From Henricia sp. BOLD:AAB3569 (taxonomy: Eukaryota > Echinodermata > Asteroidea > Spinulosida > Echinasteridae): a DNA stretch of 64,000 bases. The notes beneath the pieces are model-generated. The model had not been told where the DNA came from, ran no database searches, and saw nothing but the letters and a program-made list of their open reading frames with translations. This document shows positions 12,801-27,800 of this stretch, piece after piece (position 1 is the first letter of the stretch; each line of letters starts with the position of its first letter). A program made the translations under genes and the position numbers. The stretch covers positions 682,001 to 746,000 of the forward strand of contig JBBELK010000832.1 of the NCBI GenBank assembly GCA_037783545.1, read 5' to 3'.

Positions 12801-15800
12801 AAGAATATTAAGGAGGATCTAATAAGGAAAACCACTGCAGATAGTCTAGTCATAAGTACAAAATGGTGATTATGGTTTGTATGTGCAAACGTGAAAAAAT
12901 GTTCAGAAATGCCTGTAGCCAATTAAATAGCTTGATTTCCGCGCATGCCCACTTAGCATAACTTTTTAACACCAGAAAAATTTACACCAAGATATTCAAT
13001 AAGATTTGAATATTTTAGTGTTACTTATTAACACCAAAAGAATCACGTCAAATTTTACACCAGGTTGGTGTCAAAAATTTAACACCAGAGTTTTTGCAGC
13101 GTAGAGGCCCATTACATCATTTGCAAAGACACAACGTTTTACTCCATGAGTTGACAAGAAAAAAATTACTCAAAGTGTTGATTATAGCAATGGTAAAAAA
13201 AAAATGGCACGAGTTTATTTCTGTCCATGATGCTAAATTAACAACTGCAGATGAGTTCTAAAAAGGTATGTGCACACACTGTTTTATCTTGAACACATTA
13301 TATTTTACGTGGTTATTCAACATCTGCCTAGTATGCAGGAGGTTGTGGGTTCGAGTCCCACCCGAGAATGCTATGAATTTTTTCGTATAGTGTCTCGGGG
13401 AAGCACCGAATCAACGGTGCTGACCAAGTTTAATACGTCGTGTCGGGCAAAACAAACCTTAATATTTTTTTACCATTCACGTAACACAAAATCATGCATG
13501 GATTTTGAAGGTTTTCTGAAGCATTGATCACGTTCACAGACGCTATCTTTGTGGGAAAAAATGCTACTGCGTACTAAACGCCATAAAGTACGCGCACGCA
13601 CACCCTGCACGAAAGTTCGAAATACGGCGCAACTGATGCGTGTCACACAAAAATACACTCAAAATCATGATGCACGTGGCAATTTGTAGGAAGTGACGTC
13701 ATTTGAACGTGATCAATTGATACATCTATGTAGCCAGGGGCGGATCCAGGAATTTTTCCAGGGGGGGGTTTCGGCCCGTCAGATTTTGTTATATATATAT
13801 ATACATATATATAAAGTACATGGACATCTTTTTCTTTTTTTAAAAAAGAGCAGGGGGTTTTTTGACCCCCAAAACACCCCCCTGGATCCGCGCCTGGTAG
13901 CTGATATTTCCTTATCCCAGGAATCCGTAAGACGTTTCATCTTGCAAATGATATATTAGGGTCTTTAAGATTCTAAGCCTATTAACTCACTTTGATTGTG
14001 CTGATTCTAAATGGCGCCCTCTGCCTCAACACCCTGACTCCCAGCAGCCCTTCACCAAGTGCCGGATTCACCATGCTTAGTGTGAATTCTTCCCCTGACA
14101 GATCCGCTGCCATCACTCTGCCGTTCCCGCTGTACCACTGATTGGTCTGGGGGGATGGTTCGCCTGTGTCCTTAGGTGAGCACAGAGTGTCTGTCGTGTC
14201 GCAGGACTGTGTGGTAAAAGGCTTGGTGTTAGAGCGCCTTCTTGTAGCCTCGTTAGTGAAATTACGCAGTTGGGGATCGTTCACAGCACCACCATCATTT
14301 GTTTTCCTATAGTAAAATACAACAAAATTGTTACAAAATTTAGTAGATAATTTTTATTACCAAAAAGTCCATTATTCTAAAATACTTATACACTCGACCA
14401 AAAAAGTAAGACATTTGTAGATATTTATTATGAAATTGGATTTAATGTAGGAAAATAATACATCAAATTTTAGCTGAACATATCCCTCAAAGGAATAGAG
14501 CTCAACGTGAGTCCATGATGGCAAGCTTCACGGAACAGGAATGCAACAAAGGAGTGTGGGGTCAGAATGAAAAACACCAAAAAACAATGATGTCAACTTT
14601 ATTGTACTCAAGCAAGGGAAGTTACAGTTCAGTATTTTGCTTCCACCATACCTAATGCAATGGCACGATTCAGATTGGACAATTTAACCATTTTGATTTA
14701 GATGTTTTTGACAAGACATTGATAAATCCAAACTCACTTAAATTTCCTAATTGACTACACACAAATTGCCCAAATCACAAGTTGCATTGTTCTTTGGTGT
14801 TTTTCATTCTGACCCCACACTCCTTTGTTGCATTCCTGTTCAGTGAAGCTTGCCATCATGATCTCTCTTGAGCTCTATTCATTTGAGGGATATGTTCAGC
14901 TAAAATTTGATATATTATTTTCCTACATTAAATCCAATTTAATAATAAATCTATAAATGTCTTACTGGTGACAGAACTTTTTTGGTCGAGTGTATGTGTA
15001 CTATTAAAAAAAGATGCACAATTTTCTTAAAATATCGATTCTTTATCAAAACAGAATGCTAAATCTATGGAACTTGTGAATGACAAGGCACTGATTGACC
15101 AATTATTTTAAAATGACTTTCAAGACTGTTTCGCTTCATTGATTTCGTCTAGGTTCAAGAGGACCTGTTTGAATAAAGTGATTCCCACAGTAATGAAATG
15201 TAACATTTTCCGTTTCTGGGAGAATCTTGCAGTTAGGAAAAAAAAGTTTGTTGGGTTTAAACCGGATTAAATCTAAATGGGATGTGCTGACCACTGCATC
15301 CGTGCGCGTGTCTACCATACAACCCAAAAAGGGCAAGAGCTCATGGAGGCACTTCAGGCAAAGTGCCTGTACTGTGGAACACCCTGCCTCAGCGGCTCTT
15401 ACAGAGGGCTGGTACTTACCACAAGAGGTAGAGTGTTCATACACATACTGAGTGAGTGAGTGAGTTTTGGGTTTAGCGCCGTGCCGGCATCAGTGGCCAT
15501 ATTCACGGCGGGAATATGTAAATATATAAAACAATAGGTAGTAATCAACAATAATCATATGAATTGTGGAGTAAGTAAAAACTTGGAGTCAGAAGAAACA
15601 ATTATCACGTTGGGAAAGAATAAGAGACATTTCAAAAGGAATGAAGAACCATTGTATAGAAGTATTACGGTAGAGTGATTCTGGGCAGTTTTCTAGGAGA
15701 ATCCCATGGGAGGCAGGCTATGGAGGATCCCCCAGACACACGGCACCCTGTCTAAATGGGTCCCGCAAGGCCGGCCGTTTCCCTTGCACATACACATACT

Positions 15801-18800
15801 GACCAATAACATATTTTACATCTTTCAGTTTCCTTAATCTTGTGTTTCTTTCTTTCTTCTATTTATTTTTGGGAGAAAATGTATATTCATCTTCATCAGG
15901 ATTTGAATCCTAGAGGTGACCCTACTGGGCAGATGCTCTACCAGCAGAGCTCTGCAAACACTTGGACAAAGTGACAGTGCAATATTTGTTATGGCTCCTA
16001 ATAATCACCATGTATGCGCGTCGCGATAGGCCGCGCACAAGCGGAAAACCAGTTTGTGTACAAACCAATGACACAGTCTGATTTTTCCGCAATAGTGTGA
16101 ATCCGCCTTTAGTATTCACAAATGCCCAGGCAGTTTACCCATTCCTATTGGTCGACAGCATGTCATGTGGCCGGTCTAAACGGACGATAAAGACAGGCTG
16201 GCCCTGTTTTATATACTTTATAGCCTGGCCCTTGGAAAATGCGCACGCTCACAAAAACCACACATGCCCGTAAGTAAAATGGATGCAGTATGACCCCTCC
16301 CCCCTCCCGCACCACCCCCCAAAAAAATAACCCGAGCTGTGTGCATGTGTGTACAATGCGCAGGCAAAGAAAAACAAGCTGACGCACAGCATTTACACTG
16401 AAAGTGATACATGTAACAAGACTTTGTAGAAGTTATGCAAAATGGCGAAACTAAAGTTTACCGTGAACAATTTTCGGGGAGTTTTATACTGACTTATACA
16501 AAAAGGTATGAATGGGAATAAAGGAAGTCAGGGACTTAAATGCTGATAATAGCTCTCACTTTCAGCTTGGACCATTAACAGTGTCCTGCAGCAGATTTCA
16601 CGTAACTTTACGCAATTGCGCAAGTCCACTTACGCTATAAATTATAAAATAAGTTGCGACGCATTTCATGAAAGTTGCGCCACATTTGGATATGGGGCAA
16701 CTCGCCGACTTACGCCATAAAATGTTTTTAAAAGTCTACACGGGTAAGAACCGTGTAGATTTCGACACGATCGGACATTCATAGTGTGAAAAGGCCTATA
16801 AGCTACCGTCTGCAAGTGTTTCCAATCTTATTTTTCCCTTAATAGAGTAGATTGTGCATGTGGGTCTGCAATATGCATGCAGTTGCAGGTACTATAACAT
16901 TTAGCATACAAGATTTATTCCATTGCCACTGACACCAATGAGTCTGTGTATATATTTGCTAATGGGTAATAATGTACCATCTGTTACAACAAGGCCAGTT
17001 TGAACAACACACGCAATCAATAAACATTAGTATATCATCATCATTACACTCGGAGACAAATGCTCTGGGAACCTACCTAATGCCCCGAGTTGAAAAAGAC
17101 CGAAAAACAGAACATCTTGGGGCTCACTTGTTATTCAATTAACATGCCATATTTTTTCCCGTCTTATTGAACGAGTATTGATGCTGAAGATACAAATATT
17201 GACTGGATGGCATTTGCACAGTGAAAAACTTGAGAAAGATTTACATTGTAATTTGATAAATCTAGACATAAAAATAGACATCCACATTGGGTGCATTTCT
17301 CAAGGTGTATTTATCATACATTTTCTAGAAATGTTTTCCCTCCAGATAATATTTTTTCATGAATAACATCTTGTATCGTACATACTTGATTCTCAAGACA
17401 AAGGTGCTGTGTACATGGTCATACTGCTTCAAATCATGCTTATTTCTATGAGAGAGTATAGGCCTTTTCAGACTATGAACGTCCGACCCGTGTCAAAATC
17501 TACACGGTTCCAACCCATGTACACTTTTTAAAATTTAAACACTGGTCAAATCGGCTACGTTTTCACACTACTAAACGCAACACCGGCACTTTTTCTACAT
17601 GTGTAATGTGCGATCGTTTCACACTACACACACGGCTGGCCGTCAACACGGGTCAAATAAGAAAATCCCCCACATTGCATTGCGGCGATCGAGTCATCTC
17701 ATTCTCCAAATGTTATACTCTCCTTGTAGATTTTGTTAGTTTATCACGACACTGCACAGCCGATTTTTGGAACCCGGCAGCCATCAAAGCCTCACATAAC
17801 GCATGTAGTTTATGCACTGACTGCGTCCTATACAGGGAAGGTTTCCATGGTAATGGGTAAGGTCCATAGCAATAGACTACTAAAGTGTGACGTCAGTTGC
17901 CATGGTAATTGGGTCTAAACATTCGCTGGTAATCTGAAACGTCCATTGGTATAGCGCAGGAAAACAGTTTACTGGTTTTAGTGTAGACCCAAAAATCATG
18001 GCAACCCCCTAAGGGCGACGTTTTCACTTTAGTAGTCTATAGAGCCAGCCTAATTATTTGACTTCGTTTGACAAAGATTAGTTAATCATCGTTAGTTAAT
18101 GAAGCACGCGTTCACATATCACTTAACGAAAATCGAACGAAGATCGAATGAAGAGCGGCACCGTACACATTAAGCGACCGCTAACGAAGATCGAATGAAG
18201 CTGTGGGAGGTCGTACATGTACATGTGCATCGCGCGTCTATACGCGCTGTGTGGTTTTCCAGTGGCACGTCGAAAACAACACTTACTGGGCAACTTGGCC
18301 TGCCAAATTGCTTCGTCGAACAAAGGGAGCGCTCCTCATTCAGATTTGCTTCATCGAACGAATGAAGCGATGTCTTCGTCGAACGAAGCGATGTCTTCGT
18401 CGAATGAAGCTATTTGCTTCGTCGAATGAAGCTATTTGCTTCATCGAATGAAGCGATTCTAATCATCGTCGAATGAAGAGGCGTGCGTTCACATCAGGAA
18501 AACTCTTCGTCGAATCATTGTTGAATCATCGTCGAACGAAGCGATTTCTCTAGTGAGAACGGGGTCTATGAAAGCATGGAAACAGTTTTTCATTTCTTTC
18601 CCGGAACAGAGCTGAGGAACTGAGCTGACTTTAAAGGGACACACCGGCTTACTGTTTACATAATGTAGCAATCTAGCATCCTTGACAATAATATTTCGAT
18701 GGTCGTTGTTAAAAGAAATTGTCACGTAAATCAAAATGTCACGTAATTAACTATAATTTTTTAAAATTAACAAAAGAGACAAATGTTGGGCTATACGCTT

Positions 18801-21800
18801 TACCAGCCGTCGCGATGTATTATGTATCATGTGTTTGTAAATAAAGGTGGCGTTCGATATGGGTCAACACCCAGAAACCCTTCTTGTGAAATCTGTTGGC
18901 AGATTTGTGTACATATTTGAAAGTACGGTATGTACATAGTGTTTGTAGAACATTATTTTCGAACAAGAAGAGAAACCAACCGTGAATGACAAAAGCAACT
19001 CGCAATTCGCGCTGGTTTCTACGGCTGGACACAACTAACTCACAAGACCACTTGACTTTTCGGAACCAGAATCTGGTTCAAAAAAGTCACGTGATCTTGA
19101 ATTTTTGAAAAATGCAAAAAAACTGCCAAATTTGACGGCGTATTTTCAGGATATACCTAATTTACTCTGGAAAGCACTTCAGAATATTGTATGGGTCTAT
19201 TTCGAGCCCAAAACAGCCCAACAAAGCCGGTGTGTCCCTTTAACAGGTAGGTTTTTATCTCACACATACTCAATCACGCATGGAGATAAAATCATTTGTA
19301 AACATTTTCCAATCATGTAATCTACCTTTAAAAATCAGCCAGGGAAAGTTTATTTTACAAAATTAATGTCAACGCAGGCAGTGATGAACAATCTGGAAAT
19401 TCTAGACTCAGCTTTGATCAAAACAGTTTTTACAGACGCCACTAACAAATTTTAGCAGTTCAACAAAACACCACAACGGTATTAAAAACAAAATTTACGA
19501 TTAATCTGGCTAGGCATGGCCATGACCAACTTGACAGTGCAACATCCAATCGTAATTAGAACAGAAATTAAGTCATAATTCAAAAGAGACGGCTTGTACA
19601 TATACAAATACTAAATCACAACAGCATTCAGTAACATGCCAAAACTTGGAATCACAATAATTGGAGGATTTGGTATCTAAAGAATTGAAAGCGTTACACA
19701 AAAAGCAAACCTGGCCTAAATTTTGTCACCGTTTCTGATAAAAAAAATAATCGAGTTACAGAGAGTGTTTTGCAAATACTTGGAAGACAGAAGGTCAGTC
19801 TTATACAGATGAAATGGATTCCTTTGGTACATGTATATATGTGGGACAGAGCTATATTCAGGAAAGGTAAAGGTATTCTAGTTTTACTTCCAGGAAGACT
19901 GTCTGTGCCGTTAGCGTGACCACGATACCCAACGCTCTATAGAAAATACAGATATGTGCAGTCAGTTGAATGGACCAATTATAGCCTGCATGCACTCGAA
20001 CTAGGTGATTTGGGGGGGAAATAGGAGTTGTACGCACAAATGTCATTCTTTGCTCACTTTTCGGACAAAATGACGGCATCCATAAGTCATTCTCTGTGAA
20101 GTTCATCTGCTTTTCAGTGGGCCATATTCTTGTTCCTTGTATAGAAATAATGTACAAGTTGCACTTGGTCACTACCAATATTCTTGAGAAATTATTATTA
20201 TTATTATTTCTTTCTGGTATTCATACCAAGGATTCCTCAATAGTGCTCATTGCACTGTCACTCGCAAGCGTGAGGAAACCCATGAAGAATTAGAATTAGA
20301 AATAACCAGAGACACTGGGGATGATTCCCCTTGCTCTTCACGAAAGAATGCTCTGGGATCTTTAGAGTGCGTTTCCATTACCTAACACACTGGACCAACG
20401 GCTTTACATCCCTTCCGAAGGATGGAGCAAGTGTGGTTGAGTGCCTTGCCCAAGGGCACAGGTACCGTAGCCGTGGGAAGGTTCGAACCTGCAACCCTAA
20501 ATTTTCAATTATTTGGGCTCATCAAGCACTCACACATTAAAATGACTGCAAAAGAGACATGAAGATATTTATATGATCTTGGTACTCCTTTACCATGGAA
20601 AGACCATATAATGTTAATGCTCAATACTTCTTTGGTGGACTTTTTGTGCGTGATATTCAATTTGTTTAGGAAGATATAAAATTGTTAAATTATTTTTGTG
20701 TTTTTTTTTGTACTTTTTAATGTGCTGTATTTTAATGTGCTCTTACTGTAAAGCGCCCTGAGATAATTTTTATGGAGGGCGCTCTATAAGAATTTATTAT
20801 TATTATTATTATTATGTCTTGTGCCATACATCTTTTTATCATTTGGTGACTTACATTTTGTTCTTGTTTATCTGATAACCTACACTCTTTGTCAATTTGG
20901 CACTTCACAGCTTTTAATGGTAATATTGTGTCTTTAGGTAAATTTTATGTCTTTTTATTTGCTATCTGGCAACTTCAATGTGTACATCTTTTTCAGAACT
21001 TGATTTAGCTCAATCAATTTCTGATTAATTGCGATCCCTGTTGCAAAATATTTTGAGTGGGTTCAAGTCCCACCCGAGTACGCTATGAAGTTTTTCATAG
21101 TGTCTCGGGAAAGCACTGAGTATACAGTGTTAATAATTACGTCGGGTAAGGGCAAAACAAACCTAGTAATTGTACATCTTTTTGTTGATCGTTTTGCAAT
21201 CTTAGTCCCTTGAAGCCCTTAAATCATTTGGCCTTTAGTTCTTTATCATTCAGTACCTCACATTTTTCCATTATTTCGCAGCTCATCTTCAAACAAAAGA
21301 CATGGGGGTCAGATCATTCCGGCCGTGTACAGCACATGTACATACATGTTTGTTACATGTTTTTTACATGGTAGTTATATGTTATTTACATGTTAGCCAG
21401 TGTTAAAATGATCATAACTCAAAAACTGTAAGAGTGCCCATCCCAAATCTTTCTGGAAATGTTCCTTTCATCTTAAGCTTAAAAAACAAATTTTGACAAA
21501 TACGCATTTTTGCAAATCAAAGTCAAAGGTTATAAATTTACATAACTTTGTTGTGGTACGAGATACAATTTTTGATGTTCTATTATAAAATAAAGGACAT
21601 TTCAAGAGCTTTAAAATGATGTAAAGTTTATCTCTCTAGGTCCATTACTTTTAGAGATATAACTGTCCAAACATAGCAGGTCATGCTAATTAGTCAAAAG
21701 TTCGTTGACCCGTATCTCAAAAATTAATTGACCGAATGACATAACATTTTAGTTCTCTGGGTTTCTCAAGGAGTCTAATCAGCACACTAAATTTCATTTC

Positions 21801-24800
21801 AATCCGTGATGGTCAGGTCCAAAAGCTCGTTGAATTGACACGTAATTAATTAGGTCTGTAAACAAAAACCACAGTGAGAAAATCTGTACATCACCACATG
21901 TACCCTAGAACCATTGGCAACCATTTTAAATTTTTATCACACTTTTAAATAAATACCTTCTTGCTTCTTGGTACTTCGTGAAGCCCTCAAATCATTTGGC
22001 CCTTAGGACTTTTTCATTTAGTTCTTCACATTTTTCAATTATTTTGTAGCACATCTTCAAACAAAAGACATGAGTCTGTAAATAAAACCACATTTTAAGT
22101 AAATCTGTGCTACATAGTCACCAAATATACTTTAGAACTACAGATCAGACTACCCTTGTTTTACTGAAGTCCCTCAGGATAAAACTTCACCAGATACATT
22201 TCAAGCGGCCAAGGGGCATACACATGTACAGTAGAGAGTGAGTATAAGCCTGCACCATTACACAGTATCTGGGCCGGTAGTTGGATGCACTGGATTAGCC
22301 CAATTGATTTATTCTCCGTCAATGCACGCGCGGTACACATGTCCGGCCGTGAGCCGCGACATGTTCAATTTGTGGCGCATTTGGCTTGTGGGCCGGGGCA
22401 GGATTTAATGGCCGTAAATTTCATTACGGTAAAAAACAGCTATTAAAAGGGAACGATATACCCTGCGCTTCCCACCTGCAGTGCGAGTAACATTCCGAAC
22501 GATAACAAATGTTGGTTGGGCGGAGAGTTCAACGCCCACTCATACAAGCACGCGCAATGTCTTTTGAGTGTACGCAGTGTGTCAGAATGCAAAAACAGCG
22601 AGTTCAGTGTCCGGACTTTTATACATCGACATTAAACAAAATATATAGTGGCCTATTTCGGCTCAAATTGCCATCCATATTTAACGTTATTACTGAGCCC
22701 AATGACCAGGGGTAATAATGCAGAAAGGGCATTAAGAGATTCAGCGGATCTGTAAAGCGCTATATAAGAACTGCCTATTATATTATTATTATTACAGTAT
22801 AGCTAGTAGAGCATCTGTCCGGCGAGTCAGAGGTCTCGGGTTCGAATCCCGGTAAGGTCCTAACAATTTTTCTCTCATCCCAAATTTCAATTGTGATTAA
22901 ACACAGTAGCAGATACTGTGCTTGTTACTAAGCATACATGTACATTCAATAACTATACATGTAGGCTAGGTAAACTTTTTATAAGGCAACTAGGACAAGA
23001 TTATTGTACATGTGTAAGTTTGCATGTAGACACTTTGAATATAAGGTCATTGACCAAAATAAGCTGACATGTATGAGGTTTCAGTATTTTACTGTGTTTT
23101 TTACTTAGGGAATAGAAGTGGTTTGGCCAGTCTTATACATGCATTTAAAACTAGCTAGGGGCCTGGACGAGTGATAATGGCCCGAGCCAAAGGCATGGGC
23201 CATTATCAGCATCCAGGGGCCAATTTCATGGCGCTGCTAAGCACAAAAATCTGCTTAGCACAGAATTTATTTGCTTTATAAAATGGATTACAAGCCAAAA
23301 TTATACGCCAACTTGTGTTTTACGCAAGAGTAGGAGAATACCTTTCAATACACATCACTTACGATTTTGGCTGGCAATCCATTTTTGCAAAATAAAGCAA
23401 ACAAATCCTGTGCTAAGCAAATTTTTTTGCTTAGCAGCGCCATGAAATTGGCCCCTGGACCCTAGCCAGTTTTAAACGGATTAAGATACTGGCCAAACCC
23501 ACTTTTATTCCCATTTATAAATACTTGTTTGTTTAAATCAGTAAAACTCACCGAAATTCAGTGATCATCTTGTCGTTTTGCCATTTTTGCAATGTACGTC
23601 GTGTTGTACTTTCATACATCGCGTTCGTCCAAACTGCTGTGCGTCAAGTTGTTTTTGTTCGATCACGCAAGTTGCGTGTAATGCAAGCGTGTAATGCACG
23701 CACATGACCGGGTACTTGTCACAATGCACATTTTGCTTTCGGGTGCGTGCAGTTCCTGTGTGCGTGTGCGTGTTCCATAAGCGCTGAATAGGGCGCGGGT
23801 CAGGCTAAAAAGTGTTTAAGACTGGCCAGGTGACGTGCTCTCAGCCAATAGGGATGCGTAAACTTTCCAAGGTATTGATGATTTTTTTTTAAATCACTTT
23901 TTACCAACTCCAGTCAAGCACAACAATAAAATATCCTCACAAACAAATTTGGTTCCTGAAACTCCAAAACGTATCTTGGTGAATTATGGCAAAAAATACA
24001 TTTTGAAGTCATTCTTTTTTACCACCTTTTAATATCTCAGGCCTACTGTACCTTAGCAAAGGAAACATTCACTTGATCAACAATGAACCAACCAAAATGT
24101 TATATTCAACTCAACAAGGAATGCCACGCAATAACTATCTACCTTTTGGGCACCGCACTGTTCATACGAAATGACTTTCCTAGAATAATGGAGTGTTTCA
24201 ATACAGGCAGATGGACTAATTAATGGCAACATTGGTATAAATTCAAGGAATTCCCAAATCAATGATGTTTAAAACAAAACGACCAGAGAATGCACGCAAA
24301 TATTTAACCATACTGAACATGATTTTGTGTGATTAGTCACTGGTGTCCGATGCAAAGAGAAAAATGCATACCCGTAATACTGGAGTCTCTCCAACATTGA
24401 ATGCCACGCAATATATGTCTAATAGGGCCCCGCACTGTCAACGAGAAACGTCTTTCCTGGAAGACAGGAGCGTCTCAATATTGACAAGTAAATGAACTAG
24501 TGGCAACGTTGGTATCAGTTCAAGGATTTCGCAAATCAATGTTAATGTTTAAAACAAAAAGACAAGTAATAAGTGCACGTACACAACCATGCTGGACATT
24601 TGGAATGTGATTAAGGTTTTGAGTCACGTACTGGCGTCTGATGTACGTAGAGACATAACCCAAAATAGGCAAACAGGTTGGAAGATGGGAAACTTCAAAC
24701 TCTGATATCATAGATGATTACTGTGTTTTGCAATAAATAAATATGATGTAGTGTCTTTACTCTTTCATAAATTTTCATAAATTTCCTTCTTAATTCCAGA

Positions 24801-27800
24801 CAAAAATAGCATTGCGGCATCAAACATTCGAATCTTAGTACCATCATACATTCAAATAACATCAAACATTTTTTATTGTTTTTAATTTAATTGTTAATTG
24901 TTAATTTTTTTTTTAAGGATTTGCCTTTCTTAGACTAGGGTCACACGGGAATAATTTTTTTATTTTTGGAACTCGATTATGATACGATTGTAATATTTTC
25001 AACGACACCCGGGGTCAGATGACAAACTTCCTATAATCGGATTGTAATCGTATTACAATAAATTGGGGTCACACGAGCAACACAATCTCGTCATCGTATT
25101 GTAATCCATCCCATAGTCCCTTGCAGTGCTTGCTGCCTGCAGTGTGCCATGCGCACGCCTAGATAGAGCCCCGGGAAAAGTAGGTCAGGCGCGCGCGGTA
25201 AATCAGAAAGTACGCGCGCGCGCGCGCATGGGGAATGTTACCGCAGGGGCTTATGGAATAAATTATAATACGATTACGAGATGGGGTCACACGCGTGTTT
25301 TTATTTATTATTGTGATACAATTACAATCGTATCACAATCGAATGATAAGAATTCTCATCGTTGACCGATTGTGATACGATTACAATAGATTTGGGGTCC
25401 GCATTGGACTTAAAAATGGGAAAGAACCCAATGCTCGGTAAGTTTTCCCCCAAAAAGTCCAATGCGGACAGGGATTTAGAGAGTTTAATTTGACATCAAC
25501 AAAGCAGCGTTAACGTGACAGAATTTAACTTGCCCCCTTTTCCAAGTTGTGTGTCAAATTTCAAATTAAATTGTCATGTCCACAAGACAATTCTACACTT
25601 CGTGTGAATGGAGCAACCCCTATTTTTTACAAGTCACATTATTTTCCAGGCTGTAATGACTGTATCCATAGCAACAGCCTTGCCATTACCAAACACCATG
25701 CCGTAACCATGACGACCAGTTCAATTATCCACGAGGTTCGCAGGTGAGAGAGAAAAACCATGTAAACATGAACCGGGACCTAAGTGCACCTACATGTAGA
25801 TTGCATCCATTACAGCCCGAATAGTTTGCCGAAGAGGTGAAATATTGACTTGTTCATGCTCATAAGACTACTGACGAAAGGCGTTAAGTGCATGATCCAA
25901 ATTTGAAAAGTACACAAGGACTTCTATCTGGCTAAAGTTACTTTATATTTTTATTATACTTTGTACAAAAGAATAATGATTTTAATTACAGTCAAACCTG
26001 CTATAATAGGACCTTGCAAAATGTTTTATCATGATGAGACAAATTAAGAACAATATTGAATCAGGATTTTAATAGCCCGTTTTCACTTGATCCCGAGCTC
26101 GTGGTCGAACACCGAGCTCGGGGTCGAACACCGAGCTCGGGATCAGCTCCAGATCACAAACTGAGTGTAAATGCTCCCGGGACTAAATTGGCTCCGGATC
26201 AGACCCCGAGATTTTGGTCTCGCGTCGGCGGAGGGTCGAACCCCAAGCTCGGGATTAGTTTGCAGATAGATAAGCAATTAATTTTTACCACATCCGCTCC
26301 ACAGCCGTTGTGGGGAAAAAGCCCGCGAAATTCAAGTGGCCTTGCACACTGTAGTACATGACCACATTGTTCTGTATATGCACACATTTTCCATTTCCGC
26401 ATTCAGGTGCCTTTTACTACGAGAAAATTGCCGTGCCCTTTTGAAAATGAATTTAGAGGCCTGCAAAATTGTACATTTATGAGAAGTGTTGATATCAATG
26501 GTCACAAACTCCACTGTCCAAAATGGTATCTTTCTGGAGAAATTTAAGTAAAGATTGTTTTAATGAGAGTGCACACTGTGTGATCAGATCTGTCTCCTGG
26601 GGAAAAACAGCATCGTGATGCATGTACATGGAGGCATGGTGAATATTTGTTTAAAGCGACATTGGAAATTGTTTGGAAAATTATTATATTATCATATAAA
26701 AGATTATACCTCCGCACAATTTACAGTTGATCAAACAAAAAGCCATATGCTTCAATCAAATTGAATTGGCTGTATGTACAGTTCTTAGAATCCCATATAA
26801 TAACTATGGCCAAATGAACATTAATAACTATGGTCAGTTTGAACTGTGTCGATATCTGAGATGGTTCTGAAGGGACTGCAAGGGCATGAATATTGACGTC
26901 ATAATCTGCGTCAAAATTCACAACTTTCTTCCTTTTCCCTCAAATATTTATGTAGACCTACATGAACAAATTCGCATCAAACTTCACAAATTTCTCTCTA
27001 TGTACTGCAACGTACAATAACTTGTACAAATACAACCTACTCCAAAATTTGTAAATGGGTCTTGTTTATCTGTCTCGACGCCCCCTTGGACAGTCGTTCC
27101 ATTTTTGTAGATTAATTGGAACTCAAGGCTGTGTACGCTGAATTCGGTACTACAGCATACGGGTTAGCACACAAAGGAATACTGTCTGCGACTAAACATC
27201 AATTCGATTAGGCGAACAATGCTCGCTGGCAAGCCAATGTAATTAAGGTTTTATTTGTATCGTTGTCGTACAAGCTCAGAATTCAGAGAAGCCGCGTGCA
27301 TATGGCACAATATTAAAATCTCACGTCGGCTGCCAACAATAAGCTTTTGCTGATAAATACGGAGTGTTCAAGAAGATAAATTGACATGAATTTTTATAAT
27401 GCAGTGGAATTCTCCGATAAAAATTTCACTGATTTTACAGATAAGAGAAACATTCAAATCCTTTTATTTTGCTTAAATATTTTGCATTTTTGCCCAGTTT
27501 TCATTTTTCAGGATGGTTGCAAAAGAAAGAAAAAATGCGCTTTAACAATTTCTTATTAATGAACTCCTCGACTGCTGGTATTTTTTTTTTATATTGTCCT
27601 ACTATTTATTAAAGGCCCAGTGTATCATTTGCAATGACCCCAAAAAGTAATCGACGAGTTTACAGGGGAAAAGTTCTGAAAGTAAAGATTGAATTAATAG
27701 CAACTACCCAATGAAAGGTTTCCGCTCAAAATGATTTAACTTTACCAGAAAATAATCCGTAAAGATCAAATTATTTAGATCGTTTGCAAACGATTTACTT

